From: an uncultured Oscillospiraceae bacterium
GTDB lineage: Bacteria; Bacillota; Clostridia; Oscillospirales; Oscillospiraceae
DNA: 64,000 nt
Direction of reading: 5' to 3'
Assembly: GCA_902497145.1 (NCBI GenBank)
Contig: CABVDR010000007.1
Coordinates: 1-64,000, forward strand
A program made the translations under genes and the position numbers. Below the pieces are notes generated by a model. The model saw nothing but the letters and a program-made list of their open reading frames with translations. It was not told where the DNA came from and did not search any database. Below are positions 30,050-38,038 of the stretch, piece after piece (positions within the stretch are counted from its first letter, which is position 1; each line of letters starts with the position of its first letter).

Positions 30050-30508
30050 GTGCTGGACGAGCTGGACTTTTTGGAGGAATATCAGGAGGACAACCGCATC
30101 GAGGCCAAGCGGGCCCAGGGCGGCCTGCCCCACAGCCTGTGGGAGACCTACTCCGCCTTTGCCAACACTTTGGGGGGCGTTATCCTGCTGGGGGTGGCCG
30201 AGGGGGAGGACAAGTCCCTGTACTCCGTGCCCCTCTTTGACCCCCAGGAGCTGGTGGATGAGTTCTGGGACATGGTGAATGACCCTCAGGTGGTCAGCGC
30301 CAACATCCTGCAAAAAGAGGACGTGCAGATCTTCCGCAGCGGGAAAAATGACATCGTGGCTATCTTCGTCCCCCGGGCTGACCGCCGCCACCGCCCCGTC
30401 TACATCGGCGGCGACCCCTACGCCGGCACCTACTACCGCCGGGGAGAGGGGGACTGGCGCTGTCCCCGCCACGAGGTGGAGGCCATGCTTCAGGATCAAA
30501 CAAACTGA
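30050..30508 (+). CDS. AlbA_2/Schlafen-type domain protein
   Basis: 152 aa from the GTG at 30050. Core pattern: DNRIEAKRAQGGLPHSLWET, then AFANTLGGVILLGVAEGED, the glycine-rich hallmark of AlbA_2 (Slfn) domains found in some DNA-binding regulators and ribonucleases. It ends PVYIGGDPYAGTYYRRGEGD, as in this family, but lacks the usual longer C-terminal helicase/winged-helix part, so it is a stand-alone domain. Start choice is uncertain: an in-frame ATG at 29972 overlaps the previous gene and passes through its terminator, so the GTG is favoured. Own terminator follows. Confidence 0.7.
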   Translation: MLDELDFLEEYQEDNRIEAKRAQGGLPHSLWETYSAFANTLGGVILLGVAEGEDKSLYSVPLFDPQELVDEFWDMVNDPQVVSANILQKEDVQIFRSGKNDIVAIFVPRADRRHRPVYIGGDPYAGTYYRRGEGDWRCPRHEVEAMLQDQTN

Positions 30509-30509
30509 A

Positions 30510-30538
30510 ACCGGGATCAAACCGATCCCGGTTTTTTT
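30510..30538 (+). terminator. Terminator of the AlbA_2 gene
   Basis: Nine-base stem (ACCGGGATC with GATCCCGGT) and a T7 run immediately after the stop codon. Confidence 0.92.
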
Positions 30539-30590
30539 GTGTATCTTTTTCCAGCTTTGGGGCAGGCTAACGGAAAAGGAGGCGTTCCAT

Positions 30591-31031
30591 TTGGACATCA
30601 GCAAACAGGAATACAATCAGCTCATTCAGGCCCACGCCCGCCCCTCCCCCCTGGTGCGGGACGTACTGTGGGCCTTTTTTGTGGGGGGAGCCATCTGCAC
30701 CTTGGGACAGGTGCTGCGCAACTTGTACGAGAGCCTGGGACTCTCCGGCGATGATGCGGGCATCGCGGTGTCGGTAACCCTCATCTTTCTCTCCGCCCTG
30801 CTCACCGGCCTGGGGCTCTTTGACAAGCTGGCCAAGCGGGCGGGGGCGGGCACCCTGGTGCCCATCACCGGCTTTGCCAACGCCATGGTCTCCCCCGCCC
30901 TGGAGTTTAAAAGCGAGGGCTATATCACCGGCACCGCCTCCAAGCTGTTCGTGGTGGCCGGACCGGTGCTGGTCTTCGGGGTGAGCGCCAGCGTGATCTA
31001 CGGCCTGATCTGTTTTTTCTTTGGCCTTTGA
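30591..31031 (+). CDS. spoVAC: Stage V sporulation protein AC
   Basis: 146 aa, about four membrane helices. Conserved blocks: LWAFFVGGAICTLGQ, FDKLAKRAGAGTLVPITGF and SEGYITGTASKLFVVAGPVL. SpoVA proteins move dipicolinic acid into the forespore and release it on germination; SpoVAC can act as a mechanosensitive channel in Bacillus. The start is a TTG (30591) eight bases after GGAGG. The partner genes spoVAD and spoVAE, normally adjacent, are not in this window. Confidence 0.9.
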   Translation: MDISKQEYNQLIQAHARPSPLVRDVLWAFFVGGAICTLGQVLRNLYESLGLSGDDAGIAVSVTLIFLSALLTGLGLFDKLAKRAGAGTLVPITGFANAMVSPALEFKSEGYITGTASKLFVVAGPVLVFGVSASVIYGLICFFFGL

Positions 31032-31065
31032 TTTTGTTCTGTGCAGAACCAACAAAAATTCTCCC

Positions 31066-31094
31066 TTTTCACCGGGGACTTCTTGTGCTAAAAT
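31066..31094 (+). promoter_or_regulatory. Promoter of the GH13 gene
   Basis: TTTTCA (31066-31071), 17 nt, extended -10 TGC-TAAAAT (31089-31094), 42 nt upstream of the start. Confidence 0.5.
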
Positions 31095-31135
31095 GGGAAT
31101 AGCTTATTTCCCCTGGGAAAGAAAGGAAGATGTAT

Positions 31136-32449
31136 ATGTGGGCGGAAAATAGTGTATTTTACCAGATCTACCCCCTGGGCTTCTGCGGAGCCCCAAAGGA
31201 GAATGACGGCATCACCGTCAACCGCATCGGCAAGATCGCCGACTGGGCGGATCATATCCAACAGCTGGGGGCGGACGCGGTATACCTCTCCCCCATTTTT
31301 GAAAGTGACCGCCACGGCTACGACACCCGGGACTACCGGAAAATCGACTGCCGCCTGGGCACCAACGAGGACTTTGCCAAGGTGTGTGAAACCCTTCACA
31401 CCCATGGCATCCGGGTGGTTCTGGACGGCGTGTTCAATCACGTAGGCCGGGGCTTCTGGGCCTTTAAGGACGTGCAGGAGAAGAAGTGGGACTCCCCCTA
31501 CAAGGACTGGTTCAACATCCACTTTGACGGCAACTCCAACTACAACGACGGCTTCTGGTATGAGGGCTGGGAGGGCCACTATGAGCTGGTCAAGCTCAAT
31601 CTCCGCAACCCCGCCGTGGTGGATTACCTGCTGGACTGCGTGCGCTCCTGGGTGGAGGAGTACGACATTGACGGCCTGCGCCTGGACGTGGCCTACTGCC
31701 TGGACCACGACTTTATCCGCCGTCTGCACCAGTTTACCGATGGCCTGAAACCGGAATTTTTCCTGGTGGGCGAGACCCTTCACGGGGACTACAACCAGTG
31801 GGTCAACGACCAGATGCTCCACAGCTGCACCAACTATGAGTGCTACAAGGGCCTCTACTCCAGCCTCAACTCCATGAACCTCTTTGAGATCGTCCACAGC
31901 TTGAAGCGGCAGTTTGGCCCGGAAAACTGGACCCTCTACAAGGGCAAGCACCTGCTGTGCTTCTGCGATAACCACGACGTGACCCGGGCGGCCAGCATCC
32001 TCCAGGAGCCCAAACATCTGCCCCTCATCTACGGGCTCATGTTCGGTATGCCCGGCATTCCCTGCCTGTACTACGGCAGCGAGTGGGGGGCCAAGGGGGA
32101 GAAGCGCCCCGGCAGCGATGACGAGCTGCGCCCCAGCTTTGAAAAGCCCGAGTGGAACGAGCTCACCGACCTCATTTCCGCCATGGCCAAGGCCCACCGG
32201 GAGAGCGACGCTCTCTGCCACGGCGACTTCCAGGACCTGGTACTCACCAACCGCCAGACCATCTTCCAGCGCCGAACCGACAAGGAGCGGGTACTGGTTG
32301 CGGTGAACGCCGACTCCCAGCCCTACGTGGCCCACTTCAACGCAGGCTGCGGCCGGGCGGTGGACCTCATCACCGGCAAGGACCACGACTTCGGCGGCGG
32401 CAGTGAGTTGCCTCCCTACTCTGTGGCCTTCTGGAAGTGCGAACGGTAA
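31136..32449 (+). CDS. GH13 alpha-glucan hydrolase, neopullulanase/cyclomaltodextrinase-like
   Basis: 437 aa (439 if the ATG at 31130 is used; the AAGGAAG ribosome site fits 31136 better). Single catalytic barrel opening FYQIYPLGFCGAP, nucleophile Asp in LRLDVAYCLD, acid/base Glu in FLVGETLHGDY and third Asp in CDNHDVTR. The short length means the extra N-terminal domain of classical neopullulanases is absent. No signal peptide: it acts on maltodextrin or glycogen fragments in the cytoplasm, matching MalQ and amylosucrase elsewhere in the window. Linkage preference not predictable. Confidence 0.88.
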   Translation: MWAENSVFYQIYPLGFCGAPKENDGITVNRIGKIADWADHIQQLGADAVYLSPIFESDRHGYDTRDYRKIDCRLGTNEDFAKVCETLHTHGIRVVLDGVFNHVGRGFWAFKDVQEKKWDSPYKDWFNIHFDGNSNYNDGFWYEGWEGHYELVKLNLRNPAVVDYLLDCVRSWVEEYDIDGLRLDVAYCLDHDFIRRLHQFTDGLKPEFFLVGETLHGDYNQWVNDQMLHSCTNYECYKGLYSSLNSMNLFEIVHSLKRQFGPENWTLYKGKHLLCFCDNHDVTRAASILQEPKHLPLIYGLMFGMPGIPCLYYGSEWGAKGEKRPGSDDELRPSFEKPEWNELTDLISAMAKAHRESDALCHGDFQDLVLTNRQTIFQRRTDKERVLVAVNADSQPYVAHFNAGCGRAVDLITGKDHDFGGGSELPPYSVAFWKCER

Positions 32450-32463
32450 TTTAATCTGCCCAA

Positions 32464-32493
32464 GATGCCCGCCCAAGAGGCGGGCGTCTTTTT
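32464..32493 (+). terminator. Terminator of the GH13 gene
   Basis: Ten-base stem GATGCCCGCC with GGCGGGCGTC (one T-G pair), then T5. Confidence 0.88.
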
Positions 32494-32504
32494 GCATTTA
32501 CACA

Positions 32505-32533
32505 TTGACAAGCATCTATGTATATGCTAGGAT
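32505..32533 (+). promoter_or_regulatory. ArsR-operon promoter with dyad operator
   Basis: Perfect TTGACA (32505-32510), 17 nt, extended -10 TGC-TAGGAT (32528-32533). The spacer holds an inverted repeat AGCAT-N8-ATGCT (32511-32528), positioned so that a bound ArsR-type repressor would block RNA polymerase. Confidence 0.7.
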
Positions 32534-32568
32534 ATCGCATAGACAATGATCAATGTGAGGTGACCCAT

Positions 32569-32853
32569 ATGAACGCTATGGACGTAGCTCTCCTGTGCAA
32601 GGCACTGGGGGACGCCAACCGGCTTCAAATCGTGGAAATGCTTTCCCAGGGGGAGATGTGCGCCTGTAAATTGCTGGAGCACTTCGCCATCCGTCAGCCC
32701 ACCCTGTCCCACCACATGAGTGTACTGTGTGCCTGCGGACTGGTGGAGGTGCGGAAAGAGGGCAAGTGGAGCCACTACTCCCTGAACCGGGAGACCTTGG
32801 CTCAGTTCCAGCAGTTTATTGCCGGTCTGGCCAACGAGGAGGCCGGGGCGTAA
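32569..32853 (+). CDS. ArsR-family metalloregulatory repressor
   Basis: 94 aa. Winged helix: ALGDANRLQIVEML and the recognition helix RQPTLSHHMSVLCACGLV. The helix-start cysteines in GEMCACKLLEHF sit where ArsR/CadC proteins bind As(III) or soft metals; another Cys pair (LCAC) lies in the DNA-binding helix region. The ATG at 32569 follows GTGAGGTGA. First gene of a three-gene operon with an ArsP-like permease and a redox protein, so it probably senses arsenic or an organoarsenical. Confidence 0.88.
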   Translation: MNAMDVALLCKALGDANRLQIVEMLSQGEMCACKLLEHFAIRQPTLSHHMSVLCACGLVEVRKEGKWSHYSLNRETLAQFQQFIAGLANEEAGA

Positions 32854-33845
32854 TGTGGAATTTCATTCAGACCCAGGTTCTGGGCATGGCCTGGCTCAAC
32901 CAGGGCATTGGCGCCCTGCTGTCCGCCGCGGGGCTGGACCTCTCCTCCCGTCTGGGGGGCAGCATCCAGTTTTTCCTCTATGACGTAATAAAAATTACTA
33001 TCCTGTTGTGCGTGCTGATTTTCCTGGTCTCCTACATCCAGAGCTACTTTCCTCCCCAGCGCAGCCGGGCCATTCTGGGCCGCTTCCGTGGGATTGGGGC
33101 CAACTGCATCGCCGCCCTGCTGGGCACAGTGACCCCCTTCTGCTCCTGCTCCTCCATCCCCTTGTTCATGGGCTTTACCAGCGCGGGTCTGCCTCTGGGG
33201 GTGACCTTCTCCTTTCTCATCTCCTCCCCCATGGTGGATCTGGGCAGCCTCATTCTGCTCATGAGCATCTTCGGGGCCAAGGTGGCCGTCCTCTACGTGG
33301 TTCTTGGTCTGGTGGTGGCAGTGGCAGGGGGCACCCTCATCCAGCGTTTGGGGCTGGAGGACCAGGTGGAGGACTTCATCCGTCAGGCCGCCGATGCGGC
33401 GGGGGAGTCCCCCGTCCTCACCCAGCATGACCGGGTGATGTACGCCAAGGAGCAGGTGGTCTCTACCTTCCGCAAGGTGTTCCCCTACATTCTGGTGGGG
33501 GTGGGCATCGGCGCGGTGATCCACAACTGGATCCCCCAGCAGTGGATCGAACTGGTTCTGGGCGGCAACAACCCCCTGGGCGTGGTGCTGGCTACCATCG
33601 TAGGCGTGCCCATGTACGCCGACATCTTCGGCACCATCCCGGTGGCCGAAGCCCTGCTGAGCAAGGGAGCCCAGCTGGGTACGGTGCTGTCCTTTATGAT
33701 GGCGGTCACCACCCTGAGCCTGCCCTCCATGGTGATGCTCAGCAAGGCGGTCAAACCCAAGCTGCTGGCCATCTTCGCCGCCATCTGCACCATGGGCATC
33801 ATCTTAGTGGGCTATTTCTTCAATGCCATTCAGATCTATCTGTAA
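32853..33845 (+). CDS. ArsP/UPF0718-family permease
   Basis: 330 aa, about eight to ten membrane helices in two similar halves. Signature: TPFCSCSSIPLFMGFTSAG followed by LISSPMVDLGS, with a second PMYADIFGTIPVAEAL block. ArsP members export trivalent organoarsenicals; other UPF0718 members have unproven roles. The ATG overlaps the arsR stop by one base (TAATG), showing tight coupling. Linkage to an ArsR regulator and a cysteine redox protein supports a metalloid or thiol-reactive substrate. Confidence 0.85.
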   Translation: MWNFIQTQVLGMAWLNQGIGALLSAAGLDLSSRLGGSIQFFLYDVIKITILLCVLIFLVSYIQSYFPPQRSRAILGRFRGIGANCIAALLGTVTPFCSCSSIPLFMGFTSAGLPLGVTFSFLISSPMVDLGSLILLMSIFGAKVAVLYVVLGLVVAVAGGTLIQRLGLEDQVEDFIRQAADAAGESPVLTQHDRVMYAKEQVVSTFRKVFPYILVGVGIGAVIHNWIPQQWIELVLGGNNPLGVVLATIVGVPMYADIFGTIPVAEALLSKGAQLGTVLSFMMAVTTLSLPSMVMLSKAVKPKLLAIFAAICTMGIILVGYFFNAIQIYL

Positions 33846-33857
33846 GGAGGAATTTTT

Positions 33858-34154
33858 ATGGGTTTCTTTGGAAAGAAAAAAACAAATTCTCAGGCAGCTG
33901 AGCCGGAGCAGGCCCGGGTGCTGGTTCTGGGCAGCGGGTGCGCCAACTGCAACACTCTGGAGCAGGCAACGGTGCAGGCTATGACCGAGCTAGGGTTGGA
34001 GCCCGCTGTGGGCCACATCACTGACTTTGCCCAGATCGCCCAGTACGGCGTCATGACTACTCCCGCCCTAGTACTGGACGGGAAGGTGCTCTGTCAGGGC
34101 CGGGTACTGAGTAAGGACGAGGCCAAGCGGCTGCTGCAGCAGGCCGGACTGTAA
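33858..34154 (+). CDS. Small thioredoxin-like redox protein
   Basis: 98 aa. After a Lys-rich head (GFFGKKKTNSQ), the fold carries the active-site motif GSGCANCNTLEQ (CxxC) and the cis-proline segment GVMTTPALVLDG, as in the glutaredoxin-size TM0996/MTH895 disulfide proteins. Such genes commonly follow ArsP/UPF0718 permease genes and may reduce or hand over the metalloid. Ribosome site AAGGAGG. Last gene of the operon; a strong terminator follows. Confidence 0.88.
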   Translation: MGFFGKKKTNSQAAEPEQARVLVLGSGCANCNTLEQATVQAMTELGLEPAVGHITDFAQIAQYGVMTTPALVLDGKVLCQGRVLSKDEAKRLLQQAGL

Positions 34155-34191
34155 GGTCCAGGGCCGCGTTCACGGATATCTGCAATGTTCA

Positions 34192-34234
34192 CCACGTGGA
34201 TCGGAACCCCCTCCGATCCACGTGGGATTTTTCT
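34192..34234 (+). terminator. Terminator of the arsR-permease-thioredoxin operon
   Basis: Fourteen-base perfect stem (34192-34205 with 34212-34225, CCACGTGGATCGGA type) followed by ATTTTTCTTG. Confidence 0.92.
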
Positions 34235-34356
34235 TGTATTTTACAAAAATGCCCTCAACTTTTTAACATGGCTATGGTATACTAAAATGGATTATAGATA
34301 CCCCTCGCGTCCCTTTTCTCAAGGCGCGTATGAATAGAAAGAAAGAGGGATCATGT

Positions 34357-36471
34357 ATGTCAAAAATTGTGGATACCCGCTACACCCAGGACCGAGAACT
34401 GTCCTGGCTGCGGTTTAATGAACGGGTTTTGGAGGAGGCCAAAGACGAGAGCGTACCTCTCATCGAGCGGCTGAAATTTGCCTCCATCTTTACCAGCAAC
34501 CTGGATGAGTTCTTTATGATCCGGGTGGGCTCCCTGTGCGACCTGACGCTGGTGAAGGAGCCCCATATCGACTGCCGCACCGGCCAGACTCCGGAGCAGC
34601 AGCTCACCGCCATCTACCAGGCGGTCACTCCCCTGTACAAGATGCGGGACAAGGTGGTGGACCAGCTGGAAAAGCGGCTTCGCACCTGCAACATCTGCCG
34701 CATGACCATGGACGAGATGGACACCAAGGAGCGCAAACAGGTGGAAAACTGGTTTCGGGATGAGCTGCAGCCCATCCTCTCCCCCCAGGTGGTGGACGCC
34801 CGCCACCCCTTCCCCCATCTGTCCAATAAGGTGCTGAATATCGTGCTGCGTTTGGAGAGCGACGGCCAGGAGTCCCTGGGCCTCATCCCCATTCCCCAGA
34901 GTCTGCCACCCTATTTCGTCCTGCGGGAGCGGGGCGTGCGGTATATCCTCACCGAGGATGTGCTTCTGGAGTACGCTAAAAAGCTCTTCCCTGCCTTCAG
35001 TGTCCAGGGCAAGGCGGTGTGCTCCGTCACCCGCAACGCCGACATCAGCCCCGAGGACGAGGCCTACGACGTGGACGAAGATTACCGCCAGCACATGCGC
35101 AAGATCGTGAAAAAGCGCAACCGTCTGGCTCCTGTACGCCTGGAGATCCAGAGCAGCAGCCGGGACGAGAAGGCCATTGAGTTTTTGTGCAGCAAGCTCA
35201 AGCTCAGCCGGGAGCAGGTCTTTTTCACCAAGTGTCCCATCCGCATGAACTACGTGTTCTCCCTGGAGGGCCTGCTGCCTCCGGAGAGCAAGGCCGCCCT
35301 GTGCTATCCCCCCTACACCCCCCGCTTCCCCGCGTGTCTCCGGCAGGATGAGAAGATTCTGCCCCAGATCCTGCGCCACGACGCGCTGCTGTTCTACCCC
35401 TTCGAGTCCATGGACCCCTTCCTGCACCTGGTGCGGGAGGCGTCCTCCGACCCCAACGTGCTCTCCATTAAAATCACCATCTACCGCCTGGCCTCCAAGG
35501 CCAAGCTGGCCGAGTACCTGTGCGCCGCCGCCGAAAACGGCAAGGAGGTCACGGTCCTCATGGAGCTGCGCGCCCGCTTCGATGAGCAGAATAACATCCA
35601 GTGGGCTGAGCGCATGGAGGAGGCGGGCTGCACCATCCTCTACGGCACAGAAGGCTTTAAAGTCCACTCCAAAATCTGCCTCATTACCCGCCGGGAACGG
35701 GGAAAGATCCAGTACATCACCCAGGTGGGCACCGGCAACTACAACGAGAAGACCGCCAAGCAGTACACCGACCTGTGCCTGATGACCGCCCGGCCCGAGC
35801 TGGGTGAAGACGCGGCGGTGCTGTTCCGGAACATGGCTACCGCCAACCTGGACGGGGACTACAAACACCTGCTTCTCTCCCCCTTCCAGCTTCGGGACAA
35901 GGTGATGGAGCTGATGGACCGGGAGATCAAGAAGGGCTCCCAGGGCTATATCTTCCTAAAGCTCAACTCCATCACCGACCGCAAGCTCATCGACAAACTG
36001 GCCCAGGCTTCCCAGGCTGGGGTAGAAGTGGTCATGAACGTGCGGGGCATCTGCTGCATTCGCCCGGGCATCCCCGGACTCACCGACCACATCACCATTT
36101 TCTCCATTGTGGGCCGGTATCTGGAACACACCCGCATCTACCGCTTCGGTCGGGGGGACGATGCTGACCTGTACATCTCCTCCGCCGACTTCATGACCCG
36201 GAACACGGAACGCCGGGTGGAGGTGGCCTGTCCCGTGCTGGATCCTCAGGTGCGCCGCTCCATCTTCCATATCTGTGATGTGCTCGTCGCTGACAACGTA
36301 AAAGCCCGTCAGCTGGGTCCCGATGGCCAGTGGGGCCCCCGGAACACCGACGCTGCCCCCTGCTCCAGCCAGGATGTATTCATGGCGGAAGGTCTTGGCT
36401 CTGCTTACCCCGAACCCGCCGCCAAGCCCGCCAAGCGCAAAGGCTTCTGGAGCCGCCTGTTCAAAAAATAA
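34357..36471 (+). CDS. ppk1: Polyphosphate kinase 1
   Basis: 704 aa. It makes polyphosphate from ATP, reversibly. Family landmarks: the N-terminal RELSWLRFNERVLEEA, HPFPHLSNK, the autophosphorylated His at about residue 437 in KVHSKICLI, and the second phospholipase-D-like motif YISSADFMTRN. The ATG at 34357 follows AGAGGG; an upstream ATG lacks a ribosome site. A weak extended promoter (TGG-TATACT) lies upstream. The C-terminal tail is Pro/Ala/Lys-rich. Single gene with terminator. Confidence 0.95.
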   Translation: MSKIVDTRYTQDRELSWLRFNERVLEEAKDESVPLIERLKFASIFTSNLDEFFMIRVGSLCDLTLVKEPHIDCRTGQTPEQQLTAIYQAVTPLYKMRDKVVDQLEKRLRTCNICRMTMDEMDTKERKQVENWFRDELQPILSPQVVDARHPFPHLSNKVLNIVLRLESDGQESLGLIPIPQSLPPYFVLRERGVRYILTEDVLLEYAKKLFPAFSVQGKAVCSVTRNADISPEDEAYDVDEDYRQHMRKIVKKRNRLAPVRLEIQSSSRDEKAIEFLCSKLKLSREQVFFTKCPIRMNYVFSLEGLLPPESKAALCYPPYTPRFPACLRQDEKILPQILRHDALLFYPFESMDPFLHLVREASSDPNVLSIKITIYRLASKAKLAEYLCAAAENGKEVTVLMELRARFDEQNNIQWAERMEEAGCTILYGTEGFKVHSKICLITRRERGKIQYITQVGTGNYNEKTAKQYTDLCLMTARPELGEDAAVLFRNMATANLDGDYKHLLLSPFQLRDKVMELMDREIKKGSQGYIFLKLNSITDRKLIDKLAQASQAGVEVVMNVRGICCIRPGIPGLTDHITIFSIVGRYLEHTRIYRFGRGDDADLYISSADFMTRNTERRVEVACPVLDPQVRRSIFHICDVLVADNVKARQLGPDGQWGPRNTDAAPCSSQDVFMAEGLGSAYPEPAAKPAKRKGFWSRLFKK

Positions 36472-36488
36472 ACCATCTGTTTTCTTCG

Positions 36489-36519
36489 CCCGCCGTAACA
36501 ATACGGCGGGTGTTTTTTT
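36489..36519 (+). terminator. Terminator of ppk1
   Basis: Nine-base stem CCCGCCGTA with TACGGCGGG and a T7 run. Confidence 0.92.
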
Positions 36520-36699
36520 GTAATTTTTTCGAAAAAGGAAGGGTCTTCCCCGGAAAAATCCGCAACCGCTTGTTGTGTTTTGATTTGCAAAATCTGTCTT
36601 GGCAGCGCTGGCAGCGCTGTCCTGTTTGTACCGCCGTAAAAACGTCCATACTGTCAAAGGCGGCAAAAAGCCGCGCAAAATTGACATGGGGGTGAAATT

Positions 36700-37809
36700 T
36701 TGCAAGAAAAAACAAAACAAACGCCCTGGTACCATCGGCTGCGTGGGGGAGTTTGGACGGCGGCGGTCTGCTTGCTGCTGGTGCTCACCCTGTCCGGCGA
36801 CCGGGCTCTGGCCGCCGGGCCGGGCTGGGACGCGGCCGCCTGCGGCAGCACGGTGGAGATCGGCGACAAGGTGATTCCTCTGGGCAAGGCGGTGGGCATC
36901 AAAGTGTTCTCCGACGGCGTGGTAGTCACCGGCCTGTCCGATGTCAACACCGCCGCCGGCTCCACCTCGCCCGGCCAGACCGGCGGTTTAAAGGCGGGCG
37001 ATGTGATTACCCACATCGATGGCCAGGAGGTCAACACCATTGAGGCAGTCCAAGCTCTCCTGGCCCAACAGCAGGGACAGCCCCTCACCCTTCAGGTCCA
37101 GCGGGATGGACAGGCGCTCCAGCTGACCGTTCAGCCAGTGCAGAACCAGGAGGGGACCTATCAGTTGGGGGTGTGGCTGCGGGATTCCATGGCCGGCATC
37201 GGCACCCTCACCTTCTATGATCCCCAGTCCAAGGTGTTTGCTGCCCTTGGCCACGGCATCAGCGACGTAGACACTGCCATTCTCTTGCCTCTGGAGACCG
37301 GAAGTATTATGAAGGCCACGGTGTCCGACGTGAAAAAGGGACTTAGCGGAGAACCGGGCGAGCTGCACGGGGTCTTTGACTTGCAGCACGACCTGGGTAC
37401 CCTGTATGCCAACACCCAGCAGGGCATCTTTGGCACACTGGAAGATGAGACTCTGACAAGCACCGGCCAGGCGGTGGAAATCGCCTCCCGGGACCAGGTT
37501 CACACCGGCAAGGCCACCATCCTCTCCAACATTGCTGGCGATACGGTGGAGGAGTATGAGATCGAGATTCTCACCCTGTACCCGGAAAACGACGGGGACA
37601 GCCGCAATCTCATGCTCCAGGTCACCGATCCCCGGCTGCTGGAGACCACCGGCGGCATTGTACAAGGCATGTCCGGCAGTCCCATTCTCCAGGACGGGCG
37701 GCTGGTAGGAGCTGTGACCCATGTGCTCATTAACGAGCCCACTCAGGGCTACGGCATTTTGGCAGAAAACATGATTAAGACCGCACAAAGCAGTTCCAAG
37801 GCCGCTTAA
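36700..37809 (+). CDS. spoIVB: SpoIVB signalling serine peptidase (family S55)
   Basis: 369 aa. N-terminal membrane/signal helix (GVWTAAVCLLLVLTLSG), PDZ domain around 85-135 (GLKAGDVITHIDGQEV), then the S55 protease domain with catalytic His about 185 (GHGISD) and Ser about 325 (GMSGSPI). In sporulation it is secreted from the forespore and triggers pro-sigma-K processing by cutting SpoIVFA, acting against BofA, which is encoded at 20 kb. The TTG start follows GGGGGTGA. It lies directly upstream of spo0A, the order seen in Bacillus and clostridia. Confidence 0.93.
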   Translation: MQEKTKQTPWYHRLRGGVWTAAVCLLLVLTLSGDRALAAGPGWDAAACGSTVEIGDKVIPLGKAVGIKVFSDGVVVTGLSDVNTAAGSTSPGQTGGLKAGDVITHIDGQEVNTIEAVQALLAQQQGQPLTLQVQRDGQALQLTVQPVQNQEGTYQLGVWLRDSMAGIGTLTFYDPQSKVFAALGHGISDVDTAILLPLETGSIMKATVSDVKKGLSGEPGELHGVFDLQHDLGTLYANTQQGIFGTLEDETLTSTGQAVEIASRDQVHTGKATILSNIAGDTVEEYEIEILTLYPENDGDSRNLMLQVTDPRLLETTGGIVQGMSGSPILQDGRLVGAVTHVLINEPTQGYGILAENMIKTAQSSSKAA

Positions 37810-37830
37810 ACCCCTGAAAAAGCACGGCCG

Positions 37831-37868
37831 CCCCGGTTTGGAGTTTGTCCAATCCGGGGCGTTTTTTT
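37831..37868 (+). terminator. Terminator between spoIVB and spo0A
   Basis: Twelve-base stem with a single mismatch (37831-37842 with 37848-37859, CCCCGG type) and a T7 run. Confidence 0.88.
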
Positions 37869-37883
37869 CTCTCTTTCCTGGGA

Positions 37884-37912
37884 AACGTCGAGTTTTGTCG
37901 AAAGATGTCGAA
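37884..37912 (+). promoter_or_regulatory. Phased Spo0A boxes upstream of spo0A
   Basis: TTTGTCGAA (37894-37902) is a perfect match to the Spo0A box TTTGTCRAA. Weaker copies flank it (AACGTCGAG 37884-37892; ATGTCGAA 37905-37912). The GTCGA cores start at 37887, 37897 and 37907, exactly 10 bp apart, so all would lie on one face of the helix. Suggests autoregulation. Confidence 0.7.
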
Positions 37913-37974
37913 CTTTTATTTGCCATTTTTTGGAAAAAATATCTTGCGCATAGTGTCTGATTATGGTACATTTT

Positions 37975-38007
37975 ATTTGACCAATCCGGTGTGTGTATTG
38001 GTCAAAT
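37975..38007 (+). promoter_or_regulatory. Perfect inverted repeat just upstream of spo0A
   Basis: ATTTGACCAAT (37975-37985) and ATTGGTCAAAT (37997-38007) are perfect 11-base arms around an 11-nt spacer, ending 14 nt before the GGGAG ribosome site. No T-run follows, so it is an operator or a leader hairpin rather than a terminator. Confidence 0.6.
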
Positions 38008-38038
38008 GCCAGCCTTGCAAAGAAGGGAGTTTATATTC

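Noticed and set aside
36528..36540. TTTTTCGAA upstream of spoIVB as a Spo0A box
   Set aside because: One mismatch at the important G position, and it is part of a simple T-run/A-run palindrome just after the ppk1 terminator.
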